The notes: generated by a model from the sequence alone, not told the origin. Positions 22,663 through 32,269 are shown, counted from the first letter of the stretch. The stretch is DNA of 42,492 bases from Caldifarciminota bacterium (GCA_015490555.1 WFXO01000083.1:1-42492); one strand, 5' to 3'. A program made the numbers and translations.

Positions 22663-25271
22663 CACCACTCAGCTCTGAGACCCACATAAATGGTTCGGGG
22701 CTGCCGATATCGGGCGGGATTGAGATAGTCGATTGGGCGCCGACCCGGAGGCAGAGGATCTCCGGGCTCATAGGCTCGACCGGTCAAGGGATTCACATAA
22801 TAAACATTGCGATGGTCAAACAGATTGCGGACGGAAATTTCTAACCACAGGATCCCGGGACCTAAGGGAAACCCTTTGGCGATCCGGAGGTCTGTACGAT
22901 ACCAGGGTGGACCCAACTTGCTATTCGGATCTCCGTAGATGCCCAAGGAATCTATCGGAGTATATCTTCGTCCGGAACGGAAGGAAGAGGAAAGGCTCAG
23001 TCGGAACCAGGGGGGCATCGGGATTGGGCCCAGGTGGTCTCCCTTGTCCCGAGTTCGGTAGGAAAGATACAAAAAGACTTGATAGGGCTGGTCCCAGCGG
23101 AGATACCACTCCCGGAGAGATTGAGCTCGACCGCTCCAGTATACGTCTTCGGATGTGGATGCTCGTCCCTTCGATTGACTCAACGAGAACTCCAGAGAGC
23201 CATAGAAGGGACCCGGGGGGTTCCACTTGAAGGTGACTTCCACCCCCAGGGAACGGGCATAGTCCGAGTTGAGATACATCCAGAAATCTGGATTGGGAGG
23301 AATGCCAGGGACTCGGGTCGCAGTCGGGTAATTGAAGATGTCTTTGTAGTAAGCGGCAATGGTGGCGCGAAGATCGGAGGAAAATCGGTGTTCCATGCCA
23401 AGTTCGTAAGCGACGGTGATGGTCGGGTCCAGATTCGGGTTTCCTACCAGTTCGTAGGTTGCGGTAGCCCTGCGGCCCAGTTTGGAATAAATGTATTTAA
23501 AGTCGGGGATTTGGGAAAAATGGCCGTAATTAAAATAGAACTTATCGCGATCGGTGACTGGATAACTGACCCCGAACCGGGGGGAAAAGTGGCCTTTAAA
23601 GGTCAATCCCAAGAAAGGCAATTTTCTTCCTTTCGCCAGAAACTCTTCATACTGGTTCCGGACAAACGGATGGAGGGTCGGGTCTTCCAGAACGCGTCGT
23701 ACGCCATCTTCCACATACTTGCCGGGCACCCAGTAGTCGTACCGCACACCGATGTTGGCCACCATCCCCGCAAAATACACCTGGGTCTGAATATAAAAGG
23801 CCCCTTCGGTTGTATAGACCCGGTATAAATCGTAGTTAAGGCCCAACCCACTTTCGCGGTTATACCAGGGGTATTGGATATCCAGCCACTGGGCCGTGAT
23901 ATAATCCGTTTCCATCCCCCATTTCCACTCCTGGACTGAAGAACGTTTAAAGGTGTAGTCCCATCGAAGGCCATAGGTTTCTGCATAGTGGTCGTGCCAA
24001 TACGGAGCGTCTCCAAAATCGTAAAAGCCATCCCCGGGATACGGATGGGTATCCGAAGGTTCAGGTAAGAGATCCAGGAGTTCCTCGTATTCCGTCCAAT
24101 GTTTGTCATCCACGTTGACTCGAAGACCAGTAAAGAACCGCCAAATCCGGAGGTCTAAGAAGGCGCGTGAACCGATGATTTTTTTAAGGGAAAGGACAGC
24201 CTGTTCCCCAGAGCGGGTAAAGGTGGGATACCCTTCGAGATGATGGATATAGCGATAGGGGAAGCCATATGCAAAGGGATACTCATGGCGAGAATAAAAG
24301 TATCCCTGGTTCACCTCGAAAGACCGACCCAGAGTAAGGGAAAGATTGGTGGTGGGCCATTTCTTTGTGATCTTCAAGAGTGCGGACCCCGTATTCATGG
24401 CATGGTCAAAACGGCGATGAAGGAGGGAGGAATACAGGGCGTCTGCGTGAGGCAAATACGTATCCGTGAAATTGCCACTAATCGTCATGAAGTAGGTGGT
24501 CTTCCCAGGGCCTGGACCGCTCAAGGAAAGGCCCATGCGTTGGGAATTAAAGGATCGAATCATCGGCATTTGATCTGTGAAGTATTCCACCTGACCTTGA
24601 AACTTTGAACTCCCCTCCCGTACCTGGAGGTTGATTACCCCACTCATGGCCTGTCCATACTCGGCGTTATACCCGCCAATCAAGGCCTCTGCTTCCCGCA
24701 CAGCCGTTGCGGGGACGTAAATCCCCCATGCACTTCCAGAAAGAGGATCGCGAATGGGAACTCCTTCCAAAACCAAGAGGATCTCGTTGGATCGTCCACC
24801 CCGCACATGGATTTCGGTATTTTCGAAGGTGGTGACCCCGGCCTTGGTGGCCAAGACCTCGGAAATATTCTCTGTCCCCAAACTCGCAATTTCTTCCTGA
24901 CTTACGCTCCGGATGGACCCGGAAATTTCGGGGTTCATCTCTGGTTTTTTCGCAACCACCAAAACTTCCTTCTCAATACGAACGACAGACTCTTCCAAGT
25001 AAAAGTCCTGGGTAATGACGGCATCTTCAGAAGGAACGCGAATTTTGACTTTCTGTTCTTTATACCCGAGCATGGAGGCGACGAGGGTGTAGGTCCCGAT
25101 AGGGACACGGGAAATGACGTATTGGCCGTCGGCGTCGGTACTTGTGCCCCGTTGCGTTCCTTCCAGATAAACGTTGGCTCCAACGAGTGGGACACCGGTT
25201 CGGGCATCGAAGACACGCCCGGAAATGACCGCAGAGACCATAAAGGCTGTCACAAGGATGGTCTGGAGCAT
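22662..25271 (-). CDS. TonB-dependent receptor with carboxypeptidase-regulatory-like N-domain
   Basis: This outer-membrane receptor has about 869 residues. A signal peptide (about 1-18) is followed by a CarboxypepD_reg-like beta-sandwich (about 18-105, GRVFDARTGVPLVGANVYL). The plug domain spans about 130-235 (EVLATKAGVTTFE, IHVRGGRSNEILLVLEGVPIRDP). A long barrel follows and ends in a C-terminal Trp (YVGLRAEW), as expected for barrel assembly. The layout matches Oar-like and SusC-like receptors, but no SusD partner is near. The substrate is unknown. The ORF track uses a TTG at 25280; I prefer the ATG at 25271. A TATAAT lies 9 bp upstream of it and no Shine-Dalgarno is seen, so the leader may be only a few bases long. 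Confidence 0.93.
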   Translation of the reverse strand: MLQTILVTAFMVSAVISGRVFDARTGVPLVGANVYLEGTQRGTSTDADGQYVISRVPIGTYTLVASMLGYKEQKVKIRVPSEDAVITQDFYLEESVVRIEKEVLVVAKKPEMNPEISGSIRSVSQEEIASLGTENISEVLATKAGVTTFENTEIHVRGGRSNEILLVLEGVPIRDPLSGSAWGIYVPATAVREAEALIGGYNAEYGQAMSGVINLQVREGSSKFQGQVEYFTDQMPMIRSFNSQRMGLSLSGPGPGKTTYFMTISGNFTDTYLPHADALYSSLLHRRFDHAMNTGSALLKITKKWPTTNLSLTLGRSFEVNQGYFYSRHEYPFAYGFPYRYIHHLEGYPTFTRSGEQAVLSLKKIIGSRAFLDLRIWRFFTGLRVNVDDKHWTEYEELLDLLPEPSDTHPYPGDGFYDFGDAPYWHDHYAETYGLRWDYTFKRSSVQEWKWGMETDYITAQWLDIQYPWYNRESGLGLNYDLYRVYTTEGAFYIQTQVYFAGMVANIGVRYDYWVPGKYVEDGVRRVLEDPTLHPFVRNQYEEFLAKGRKLPFLGLTFKGHFSPRFGVSYPVTDRDKFYFNYGHFSQIPDFKYIYSKLGRRATATYELVGNPNLDPTITVAYELGMEHRFSSDLRATIAAYYKDIFNYPTATRVPGIPPNPDFWMYLNSDYARSLGVEVTFKWNPPGPFYGSLEFSLSQSKGRASTSEDVYWSGRAQSLREWYLRWDQPYQVFLYLSYRTRDKGDHLGPIPMPPWFRLSLSSSFRSGRRYTPIDSLGIYGDPNSKLGPPWYRTDLRIAKGFPLGPGILWLEISVRNLFDHRNVYYVNPLTGRAYEPGDPLPPGRRPIDYLNPARYRQPRTIYVGLRAEW

Positions 25272-25280
25272 AGGACCCAA

Positions 25281-25286
25281 ATTATA
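25281..25286 (-). promoter_or_regulatory. -10 box very close to the TonB-dependent receptor start
   Basis: A perfect TATAAT on the minus strand lies 9 bp before the ATG at 25271. No convincing -35 is visible at 16-18 bp (acatcg region). If used, transcription would start 1-3 bases before the ATG. Confidence 0.4.
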
Positions 25287-25309
25287 CAGGGGACCCCGTG
25301 TCCTCGATG

Positions 25310-26038
25310 TTACGGACTCTTTTCTTCATCCCGCGGTTTTTCCAGGTCTGGCGGAGGTTCACTGGGGGGTGGAAACTTCCGTTGAAGCCACTGATCAATC
25401 CACGGTTTCGCCCCCAGCCCCACAGCAATTCCAAAGGCCAGCCCAAACCCAAGAGCCAAACCGCCGAGAAGAATCAGAAGAGAAACCACCAGGAGGGGCG
25501 TGGCGATATGGAGTTCTTCCAATGCCATCCCAATTCCTAAAACGATCAGAAAGATCTGGAGGGCACCCGCAATGACACCATACCAGGGGACTTCCCGTTT
25601 GCCCAATTCGTGGCGAAGAACATTAGACACAAACTGGGCCAAGACCAAGGCGATGAAGAGGACAAAAAGTGCTAAGAGGAAATTGGGGGTATAGGAGATG
25701 AGGTTTCGTAGGTCTTGAGCCAGGGTCTCCAGTTTCATGGTGCTTGCGGCCATGGTGAGGAAGATCAGGAATACAAAGAGGTATGCAAGGACTCCCAGAA
25801 GGGACGCGAAAGAATAGCGGATGTCTCCACGTCCAAAGAGTCTTCCCAGTCCCATCAACTCGGAGATTTTCTCGAGGCGGAACGTGAGGGAGACCTGTTT
25901 GACGATTCCCCGGGCGGCCTTTGCAACGAGATGCCCTACGATCAGAAGAATCACACCGGCCACCCAGTAAGGAAAATACCCAACGATGGTCTTGGCCATC
26001 TCTACGAACGGCTGGAGAATCACCTCTTTCCAATTCAT
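25310..26038 (-). CDS. TM-helix repeat membrane protein (mechanosensitive channel-like)
   Basis: This 242-residue integral membrane protein has about four hydrophobic segments (about 20-45, 80-105, 120-145 and 165-200). Two copies of the conserved TM-helix motif of the CmpX/PF05552 group are visible (PYWVAGVILLIVGHLVAKAARGIV and TPNFLLALFVLFIALVLAQFVSNVL). The C-terminus is a short Pro/Glu-rich tail. The MscS beta domain is absent, so gating by membrane tension is not assured. It starts 1 bp after the APC-USP stop with a good Shine-Dalgarno (GGAGGAG), so the two are coupled. Pairing with a transporter that carries stress domains suggests a role in osmotic or solute homeostasis. Confidence 0.78.
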   Translation of the reverse strand: MNWKEVILQPFVEMAKTIVGYFPYWVAGVILLIVGHLVAKAARGIVKQVSLTFRLEKISELMGLGRLFGRGDIRYSFASLLGVLAYLFVFLIFLTMAASTMKLETLAQDLRNLISYTPNFLLALFVLFIALVLAQFVSNVLRHELGKREVPWYGVIAGALQIFLIVLGIGMALEELHIATPLLVVSLLILLGGLALGFGLAFGIAVGLGAKPWIDQWLQRKFPPPSEPPPDLEKPRDEEKSP

Positions 26039-26039
26039 G

Positions 26040-28313
26040 TCAGGACTCCTCCGTTATGTGTTCTTCCTTCCGGGAGAAGGTCGATGTGGCAGCTTTCCAG
26101 AGGACAGCAAGCCGCCGTTTCTTGATTCGAGGTTCCGAAACCATGAACAGGGTATTTTCAGTTCGGTCTGCAATGTTCTCAGGGACAGACCCCAGGAGAA
26201 ACCGCTCCCAGGGGCCACCGCGTCCCATCCCCATCCAGATCCAATCCGTGGGATGGACTGCCTGAAGGATGGCTTCCTCCGTAAACGGGGAGCGGATTTC
26301 CTCAATTGTGGTGTCGATTCCCGGTCCCAAAATCTTTTCAATGGACTGCACGAAAACCAGTTGAAGTTTTGGAGAAGATCGAGGATCGGTCACGACCAAA
26401 CAATGGACGGGTGCCTTGTAATGTTGAGCCACAGGACGCAAGAGTTCGGCAGCACGTCGGGTCGATGGATTGGGTGCTAAGGGGAAGAGGAATCTTGAAG
26501 GTTCATCGGGACCTGGTCGGACGATCATCACCGGGCAGGGGGCATCCTGCAGGACGGCATCGAACAAGGTGTTGAACATTCGATCCCAAAGGTTCCGCCG
26601 TTTCGCGCGCCCCATAAGGATCAACTGCGCATTCTCTTCCCGGGCAGTGGAAAGGATGCCATAAGAGAGACGATGGGTGATGGTGACCATTGGGTGGAAC
26701 GCAACACCTTCTCGATGTGCGATCTCCTGAGCCATCAACAGGAGTTTTTCGCCCCGCTCGACCAATTCAGGGCTTGGATAAAGGGGATGGGTGGGGGGAA
26801 CTTCCGAAACAAAGAGTCCAATGATCTCCCCTTGATGTTCTCGTGCAAAAATTGACGCCAGGTGGATCAGAAACGGGACATGGGCCGGATTGGCCACGGG
26901 CACCAAGACCCGGTATCGGGTTTCCGTATAAATTCGTCCTCCTGGCACATGGGATAGAACTCTGGTTTTTGCATAGCCTTGATATACTGCCACCCCTGCA
27001 GCAATCCAAATTGCGGTGGAAAACCAGGCTTTAGGGGAAAGCCGAAGCAAATAGAGGGCAATCAGAATTTGCAGGATGACTGCAAGGTAAGGAATGAACG
27101 GCACTGCGGGCACTTTAAATCCGCGATCAAGATCGGGTCGTTTTTCTCGCAATTTCACCAGAGCAAAGTTGACCTGGACAAAGAGCAAAAGGAACATGAT
27201 ATCGGCTGCAGAGGCTACATCCTCAATGGGGAGGGCTAAGGCCATCCAAAGAATGATCAGCACGGAGAAGAAGATAGCCCAATGGGGGCTCTTGGTTTTG
27301 GGGTGAACTCGGCTTAAAAAGTTGGGAAGGGCTCGATCCCGGCCCATGGCGAAAGAGACCCGAGACGAGGAGTAAATGGTTGCGTTTAAGGCTGAAAGCG
27401 TGGACAAAAGCCCCCCAATCAAAACCATTACGCCACCCCCCTTAAAGATGTGGCGTGCGGCATCTACAATCGCCAATTCCTTGAGTTTTCCAAGAAACTG
27501 GTATGGGGGGATCGATCCAGATTCTACGACTCCCAGGGACACAAAGGCCACCAAGATGTAAATCGGGATCACAATGGCAAGGGACAAAAAGATGGCAATC
27601 GGGATTCTGCGTTTAGGATTTTCGACCTCTTCACCGGACTGTGCGATGACTTCATAGCCTTCAAAGGCAATGTAGGTTAACCCCATGGCCAGGAACACCC
27701 CGCCCCAGCCTTTCGGAAGAAAGGGCTGGTAGGCCACTTGCCAATTGGGTTTGTGAAAGACGACCCACAGGCCGAGCACAATAAAAACCATGAGGATGGC
27801 GACTTTCCCCACGCTGACGAGGGCCCCGGCCTTTCCGGTTTCCGAGGCTCCTTTGAAGTTAATGTAGCCGAAGGCCAGGATGACAAAGACGGCCAGGGCT
27901 TTGACCGCCAGGTCCTCGGGAATGGGCAACTGGATATGGAGGTACTTTAAGGTTTCCAGAAAATAGGCACCGAATCCTAAGGAGTAGAGAGAACAAGCAA
28001 CGGCATGAGCAAACCAAGACATCCATCCTGAAAGAAACCCATTCGGGCCGGGAAGTGCCTCTTTCACCCACAGGTAGCCTCCTCCTGCTTCTGGGTACGC
28101 GGACCCGAGTTCTGCGTAGGCCATCGCGGTCAGGAAAGCGATGAGGCCGTTCAAGGAGAACGCCAGGATCAAGCCCGGACCTGCCACGCCGGCGGCAATT
28201 CCAGTGAGCACAAAGATTCCCGCCCCAATCATGGCCCCGACCCCAATCATGGTCACCTGGAAAAGGGTCATCTCCCGGGCTAATCGAACCTCAATCTTCT
28301 TCCGTTGCGCCAT
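26040..28313 (-). CDS. APC-family amino acid permease with two C-terminal USP domains
   Basis: This is a 757-residue protein. Residues of about 10-430 are an APC permease with 12 or so membrane helices, opening with the family motif GVGAMIGAGIFVLTG; VGSGAGP-like sites are not obvious. After a short linker come two universal-stress-protein-like domains (about 450-600 and 610-735). The first has a recognisable ILMGRAKRRN...LFDAVLQDAPCPVMIVRPG end. The second has WIWMGMGRGGPWERFLLGSVPENI. USP domains often bind ATP or AMP derivatives and could regulate transport. The substrate is probably an amino acid or related cation. It follows the DUF72 gene by 19 bp, with GGAG before the ATG. Confidence 0.92.
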   Translation of the reverse strand: MAQRKKIEVRLAREMTLFQVTMIGVGAMIGAGIFVLTGIAAGVAGPGLILAFSLNGLIAFLTAMAYAELGSAYPEAGGGYLWVKEALPGPNGFLSGWMSWFAHAVACSLYSLGFGAYFLETLKYLHIQLPIPEDLAVKALAVFVILAFGYINFKGASETGKAGALVSVGKVAILMVFIVLGLWVVFHKPNWQVAYQPFLPKGWGGVFLAMGLTYIAFEGYEVIAQSGEEVENPKRRIPIAIFLSLAIVIPIYILVAFVSLGVVESGSIPPYQFLGKLKELAIVDAARHIFKGGGVMVLIGGLLSTLSALNATIYSSSRVSFAMGRDRALPNFLSRVHPKTKSPHWAIFFSVLIILWMALALPIEDVASAADIMFLLLFVQVNFALVKLREKRPDLDRGFKVPAVPFIPYLAVILQILIALYLLRLSPKAWFSTAIWIAAGVAVYQGYAKTRVLSHVPGGRIYTETRYRVLVPVANPAHVPFLIHLASIFAREHQGEIIGLFVSEVPPTHPLYPSPELVERGEKLLLMAQEIAHREGVAFHPMVTITHRLSYGILSTAREENAQLILMGRAKRRNLWDRMFNTLFDAVLQDAPCPVMIVRPGPDEPSRFLFPLAPNPSTRRAAELLRPVAQHYKAPVHCLVVTDPRSSPKLQLVFVQSIEKILGPGIDTTIEEIRSPFTEEAILQAVHPTDWIWMGMGRGGPWERFLLGSVPENIADRTENTLFMVSEPRIKKRRLAVLWKAATSTFSRKEEHITEES

Positions 28314-28332
28314 GCTCCGCTCCTTTCCCCTG

Positions 28333-29073
28333 TTAGGCTTCCAACCTTTGAGTCACCAGTTGTTTCAGTTCTTTGGCATTTTTAAAGGCGTATCCGCCGA
28401 CATCGTTATTGAAATACACAAAGATCTCCCGGCCATACCGGGTTTGGCCCACCACAAACTCTGCCCAATCTTCCAAAATTTCGAGGGGATAATCTCCTCC
28501 GTAGCGTCGGTGATACCCATGGAATCGAATATACACGATTTCCGATGTGACAACCCGTGGACATGGGATTTCGGGGTGGTCAAAAATGCAGAAGCCGATG
28601 TGGTCATCTTCCAGGACGTGGTACACACGATCCACAAACCAACTGGGGTTTCGGAACTCGAGCACATACTTTAGGTCTTTCGGAAGCAACTTTATAAAAG
28701 CTCGGAGAAGGGAGAGATTGGGAGGCATTTGTGGGGGGAGTTGGATGAGGATGGGCCCCAGATAAGATCCCAGGAGTCGTGTCCGAGTCAAAAAGGACTC
28801 CACAAAAGCATCCACTTCCTGCAGACGCTTGAGGTGGGTGATCACCCGCCACATTTTGACAGCGAAGAGGAATCCCTCCGGGGCCTTTTCTGCCCAAGAT
28901 TTGAAGACATGTTCTTTCGGGAGTCTGTAAAACGTCGAGTTGATCTCGACGGTATCAAACGTTTTGGCATATTCGAAGAACCATTCTCGTTTGGGCATCC
29001 CCAAGGGGTACACTACTCCCGCCCAATGGTTATACATCCAGCCTGAAGTCCCGATCCGGATGGGAAATTTCAT
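28333..29073 (-). CDS. DUF72 (YecE-like) protein
   Basis: This 246-residue TIM-barrel-like protein has the DUF72 hallmarks: IGTSGWMYNHWAGVVYP near the N-terminus, FDTVEINSTFYRLP, and YVLEFRNPSW and VYIRFHG further on. It ends with the FNNDVGGYAFKNA region. The family's biochemical role is not established. It starts 3 bp past the rlmD stop and is followed by the APC-USP gene. Confidence 0.93.
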   Translation of the reverse strand: MKFPIRIGTSGWMYNHWAGVVYPLGMPKREWFFEYAKTFDTVEINSTFYRLPKEHVFKSWAEKAPEGFLFAVKMWRVITHLKRLQEVDAFVESFLTRTRLLGSYLGPILIQLPPQMPPNLSLLRAFIKLLPKDLKYVLEFRNPSWFVDRVYHVLEDDHIGFCIFDHPEIPCPRVVTSEIVYIRFHGYHRRYGGDYPLEILEDWAEFVVGQTRYGREIFVYFNNDVGGYAFKNAKELKQLVTQRLEA

Positions 29074-29076
29074 TCT

Positions 29077-30411
29077 TCACGTACCCCGTTTCTTGAAATA
29101 CGCGAGGGTTTCCACATGGAACGTTTGGGGGAAGAAGTCATAGGGACGGAGGAAGACTAAGTCATAGCCCAGGTCAAGGATTTCACGCGTATTTTTCGCC
29201 AAGGAGACGGGGTTGCAAGAGACATACAGGATGATTTTGGGTTGGCGTAAAGCGATCCCGTTGAGTACTCCTTCCCCAATCCCCTTTCGGGGTGGGTCCA
29301 AGAGTAAGACGTCCATATTTTCAATCCCTGGGAGCAGATCTTCAGCCTTCCCGACTTGGAACTCGACATTGAAAGCGTCGTTTCGTTCGAGATTATCCTG
29401 GGCATCCACCACGGCGGGGCCCAACATTTCGATCCCGATCACCTTCCGGGCCAAGTCCGAAAGACCAATCGCAAAGACTCCCACCCCCGTATGGGCATCC
29501 ACCAGGGTATCATAGGCTTCGCCCTCCAGTAATGCTCTGACATCCTCTAAAAGTTTGGTCAACTGTGGAACATTGACCTGGAAGAAAGAGGTAGCGGAGA
29601 CACGAAACACCCACGAGTGGATCCGCTCGATGTAAAAGGGGTTGCCCAACACCCTCCGGGTCTCGAAGCCAAAGATCCGATTGGTGCGCTCCGGATTGCG
29701 GTTCTCTGCAACACCGATGATGTGTTCAGGATCTAAACGTTCGACTTTTTGGGCCAATTCCTTAGAGATGCCCCACTCTTTAGTGACAAACACCACGAGG
29801 GTTTCGCCTGTTTGTTCACTGCCACGCAAAACTACATGTCGAAGTTTCCCATAATGGGCGTTTTCGTTGTAAATCGAAAGGGGTTCTCGATCCAACAGTT
29901 CTTTGATGGGGGAAATGAGGCGATCCAGGGATTCGATGGCGACAGGACAACTCTGGGCATCCACAACATAATGGGTTCCAGGCTCATAGAAGCCCATCAA
30001 AAGGCGCCCTTTGATTTTTTTCACCGGCATTTGCAACTTGGAGCGATAACGCCATTGTTTCGGTGAAGGGACAATGTCTTCCAAGGGGATCTCCCGGATC
30101 TTCGCGACGCGTTCAAAGGCATCTCGCACGACATCGGTCTTGAGGGTGAGTTGATAAGAGTAGGCGGCCATCTGCCACTGACACCCGCCACATCGATCGA
30201 AGATCGGACAATCGGGGTCGATCCGATGCGGCGAGGGCTCGATGATCTCCAGCGCACGCGCCCGACCATAATCTTTTTTCTTTTCCGTAAAACGGATGCG
30301 AACGCGCTCTCCGGGTAAGACCCCGGGGACGAAAACGACGTAGCCGTTCAGGTGACCCAAGCCTTCGCCGCCTGGAACGATCTTCTCGATGGTTAGAATG
30401 GGTGCGGCCAT
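29077..30411 (-). CDS. rlmD: 23S rRNA (uracil-C5)-methyltransferase, RlmD/RumA type
   Basis: This 444-residue enzyme uses SAM to methylate a uracil of 23S rRNA. An N-terminal TRAM domain (about 1-60) precedes the iron-sulfur cluster cysteines (CPIFDRCGGC plus the Cys in AQSCPVA). The Rossmann methyltransferase domain has VDAHTGVGVFAIGL, LLDPPRKG and the catalytic YVSCNP. The start abuts the ALDH stop directly. The family also includes RlmC, RlmCD and tRNA m5U54 enzymes (TrmA-like), so the exact uracil is uncertain. Confidence 0.9.
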   Translation of the reverse strand: MAAPILTIEKIVPGGEGLGHLNGYVVFVPGVLPGERVRIRFTEKKKDYGRARALEIIEPSPHRIDPDCPIFDRCGGCQWQMAAYSYQLTLKTDVVRDAFERVAKIREIPLEDIVPSPKQWRYRSKLQMPVKKIKGRLLMGFYEPGTHYVVDAQSCPVAIESLDRLISPIKELLDREPLSIYNENAHYGKLRHVVLRGSEQTGETLVVFVTKEWGISKELAQKVERLDPEHIIGVAENRNPERTNRIFGFETRRVLGNPFYIERIHSWVFRVSATSFFQVNVPQLTKLLEDVRALLEGEAYDTLVDAHTGVGVFAIGLSDLARKVIGIEMLGPAVVDAQDNLERNDAFNVEFQVGKAEDLLPGIENMDVLLLDPPRKGIGEGVLNGIALRQPKIILYVSCNPVSLAKNTREILDLGYDLVFLRPYDFFPQTFHVETLAYFKKRGT

Positions 30412-31845
30412 CTACATTCCCTTGATCACGAGGAGCCTTGGCTCCGTGTACTCGAGGTATGCGTACGCAATTCCCTCTCGCCCTAACCCAGATGCCTTGA
30501 TTCCCCCATAGGGCATGGGATCTACACGAAAGGTGGGGGACTCATTGATCATCACGCCCCCCACTTGAAGGGTCTCAAAGGCCTGAAGGGCAAGGGAAAG
30601 ATTTTGTGTAAACACACCGGCCTGGAGGCCATATTTGGTTCGGTTGACTCCTTCCAGGGCCTCTTCAAAGGTTTGATACGGTTTTAAGCAAACCAATGGA
30701 GCAAAGGCCTCCTCATCCCAGATTTTTGCGGATTCTGGAACATTTTCAAAGATCACCGGGTACAGGGTGCGTCCTTCCCGTTTGGGAGGGTCTGGCCATG
30801 GCTTTGCGCCGGCCTCCAGCGCTTCTTGAATCCATGCCCATGCCCGATCTGCCTCCCGATCACTGACCTGGCATGAAAGATCCGTCTCCGGGTCTTGGGG
30901 ATCCCCTACCTTCAGTTGTGCAACGAAACTCTTTAACTTCTCTCGGAAGGGTTCGTATATGGACGTATGCACAAAGACTCGCTGCACTGAAATGCAGATC
31001 TGGCCACTGTACAGGAATCCACCCTTGGCGATTTTCCGAGCGGCCTGGTCTAAATCCGCGTCTTCGTGCACGATCACACCCGCATTGCCTCCAAGTTCCA
31101 GGAGAACTTTCTTACGACCTGCAATCGACTTGAGGTACCAGCCCACTTTTGCGGACCCCGTAAAGGTGAGAAGGGCGATCCGTTCATCCCGGACCATGGT
31201 CTCGGCGAGTTCATTCGTAGTGGGAACGACGCTCAAAGCCTCCGGAGGCCAACCGGCTTCGATAAACAGTTGCCCTAACCGTATGGCCGTGAGGGGGGCC
31301 TGCGGAGGGGGTTTGAGGATAATCGGGGTTCCCGCAACCACACCAGGGAGAATCTTATGAAGGGCCAAGTTTAAGGGGAAGTTGAAGGGTGTGATCGCCA
31401 GGACCGGACCAACAGGAAACCGCCGAACAACTCCCCATTTTCCCGTTGCTTGCGGATGGAAATCCAGCGGGAGACTTTCGCCCCGGATCTGGTACAAAAA
31501 TGCCACCGCGCTCTTGATGTTCACAATTCCTCGTTTGACCTCTCCCAAGGCCAGAGAATAAGGCTTTGCCACCTCTTTCACGATCAACTGGGTAAACGAT
31601 TCCTTCTGCTCCTCTAAGAGTTGTGCGGCCCGCTCGAGAATCTCGATTTTCTTGTACAGCGGGAGTTCTGCCACCCGATCCCGAAAGGCCCGATCGGCAA
31701 GGTCTAATGCCCGGGAGACTTCGTCGGCACCAGCGAGGTGAACCACCCCCACCACATCTCCGTGGTATGGATCCCGGACTTCCTCTGTATGGCCCGTTCG
31801 AACCTCTTCCCCTCCAATCCAAGGACCTGATTCAAGCACTGACAT
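30412..31845 (-). CDS. Aldehyde dehydrogenase (GapN/lactaldehyde dehydrogenase-like)
   Basis: This 477-residue NAD(P)-dependent aldehyde dehydrogenase has ITPFNFPLN, the turn TFTGSAKVG, the general-base Glu in LELGGNAGV (near 252) and the nucleophile Cys in YSGQICISVQR (near 286). The GGNAGVIV and GQICISVQR signatures resemble archaeal lactaldehyde and non-phosphorylating glyceraldehyde-3-phosphate dehydrogenases more than betaine-aldehyde types. The ORF-track start at 32112 overruns the MauE/DoxX gene. The ATG at 31845 has GGAGGG upstream and overlaps the mauE stop by 14 bp. The natural substrate is not fixed by sequence. Confidence 0.92.
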   Translation of the reverse strand: MSVLESGPWIGGEEVRTGHTEEVRDPYHGDVVGVVHLAGADEVSRALDLADRAFRDRVAELPLYKKIEILERAAQLLEEQKESFTQLIVKEVAKPYSLALGEVKRGIVNIKSAVAFLYQIRGESLPLDFHPQATGKWGVVRRFPVGPVLAITPFNFPLNLALHKILPGVVAGTPIILKPPPQAPLTAIRLGQLFIEAGWPPEALSVVPTTNELAETMVRDERIALLTFTGSAKVGWYLKSIAGRKKVLLELGGNAGVIVHEDADLDQAARKIAKGGFLYSGQICISVQRVFVHTSIYEPFREKLKSFVAQLKVGDPQDPETDLSCQVSDREADRAWAWIQEALEAGAKPWPDPPKREGRTLYPVIFENVPESAKIWDEEAFAPLVCLKPYQTFEEALEGVNRTKYGLQAGVFTQNLSLALQAFETLQVGGVMINESPTFRVDPMPYGGIKASGLGREGIAYAYLEYTEPRLLVIKGM

Positions 31846-32269
31846 GATCAACCCTCCATTGTTGCCAAAGCAACCCCAGGCTGAAAAGCCATGCCAAAGC
31901 GACGAGTTGGATGTGTAAAAGGTTAATCTGCGAACTCCCGGAAGTGCCAAAGCATCCACACTCAATATCCAATCCGTGGAGGTATGCCCACAGTAGGGCC
32001 ACCAGGAATCCTGTAAAGAGGATTCCCATCCACACCAACCCTCCGCGATAAAAGATTCTTGTGAGAACAGAAAACCCAACCACGACCTCCACCCACGGAA
32101 GAAGCCACCCAACCCAGGGGATGATCAATTCCGGGAGAAGCCGATAATTGGCGATTGCATGTGAGAAACCGCGGGGGTCCGGGATCTTAGAAACCCCAGC
32201 ATAAATCAATACTCCGCTGAGGCTCCAGCGGACGACTCGGGTCAACCATTGCCATCCACGACCCTTCAC
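31832..32269 (-). CDS. MauE/DoxX-family membrane protein
   Basis: This 145-residue protein has four predicted membrane helices (SGVLIYAGVSKI, WLLPWVEVVVGFSVL, LFTGFLVALLWAY, IQLVALAWLFSLGLL). It has the MauE-type cysteine motif ECGCFG before the last helix. MauE/DoxX relatives act in redox or disulfide-linked membrane chemistry. The ORF track starts at 32410, inside the rhodanese gene. The GTG at 32269 overlaps the rhodanese stop as GTGA and has AGGAAGG upstream. The adjacent rhodanese suggests joint handling of sulfur or thiols at the membrane. Confidence 0.85.
   Translation of the reverse strand: MKGRGWQWLTRVVRWSLSGVLIYAGVSKIPDPRGFSHAIANYRLLPELIIPWVGWLLPWVEVVVGFSVLTRIFYRGGLVWMGILFTGFLVALLWAYLHGLDIECGCFGTSGSSQINLLHIQLVALAWLFSLGLLWQQWRVDHVSA

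Noticed and set aside
22394-22771. N-terminal 126 residues of the 706-aa ORF (20651-22771)
   Set aside because: The frame runs through tRNA-Gln and tRNA-Glu and into the antisense of the TonB-dependent receptor gene; the protein begins at the signal peptide after the tRNA.
23034-23828. 264-aa plus-strand ORF
   Set aside because: Antisense to the TonB-dependent receptor barrel; no supporting motif.
31846-32112. N-terminal extension of the aldehyde dehydrogenase ORF to 566 aa
   Set aside because: It overlaps the MauE/DoxX gene; the ATG at 31845 has a ribosome site and fits the family.
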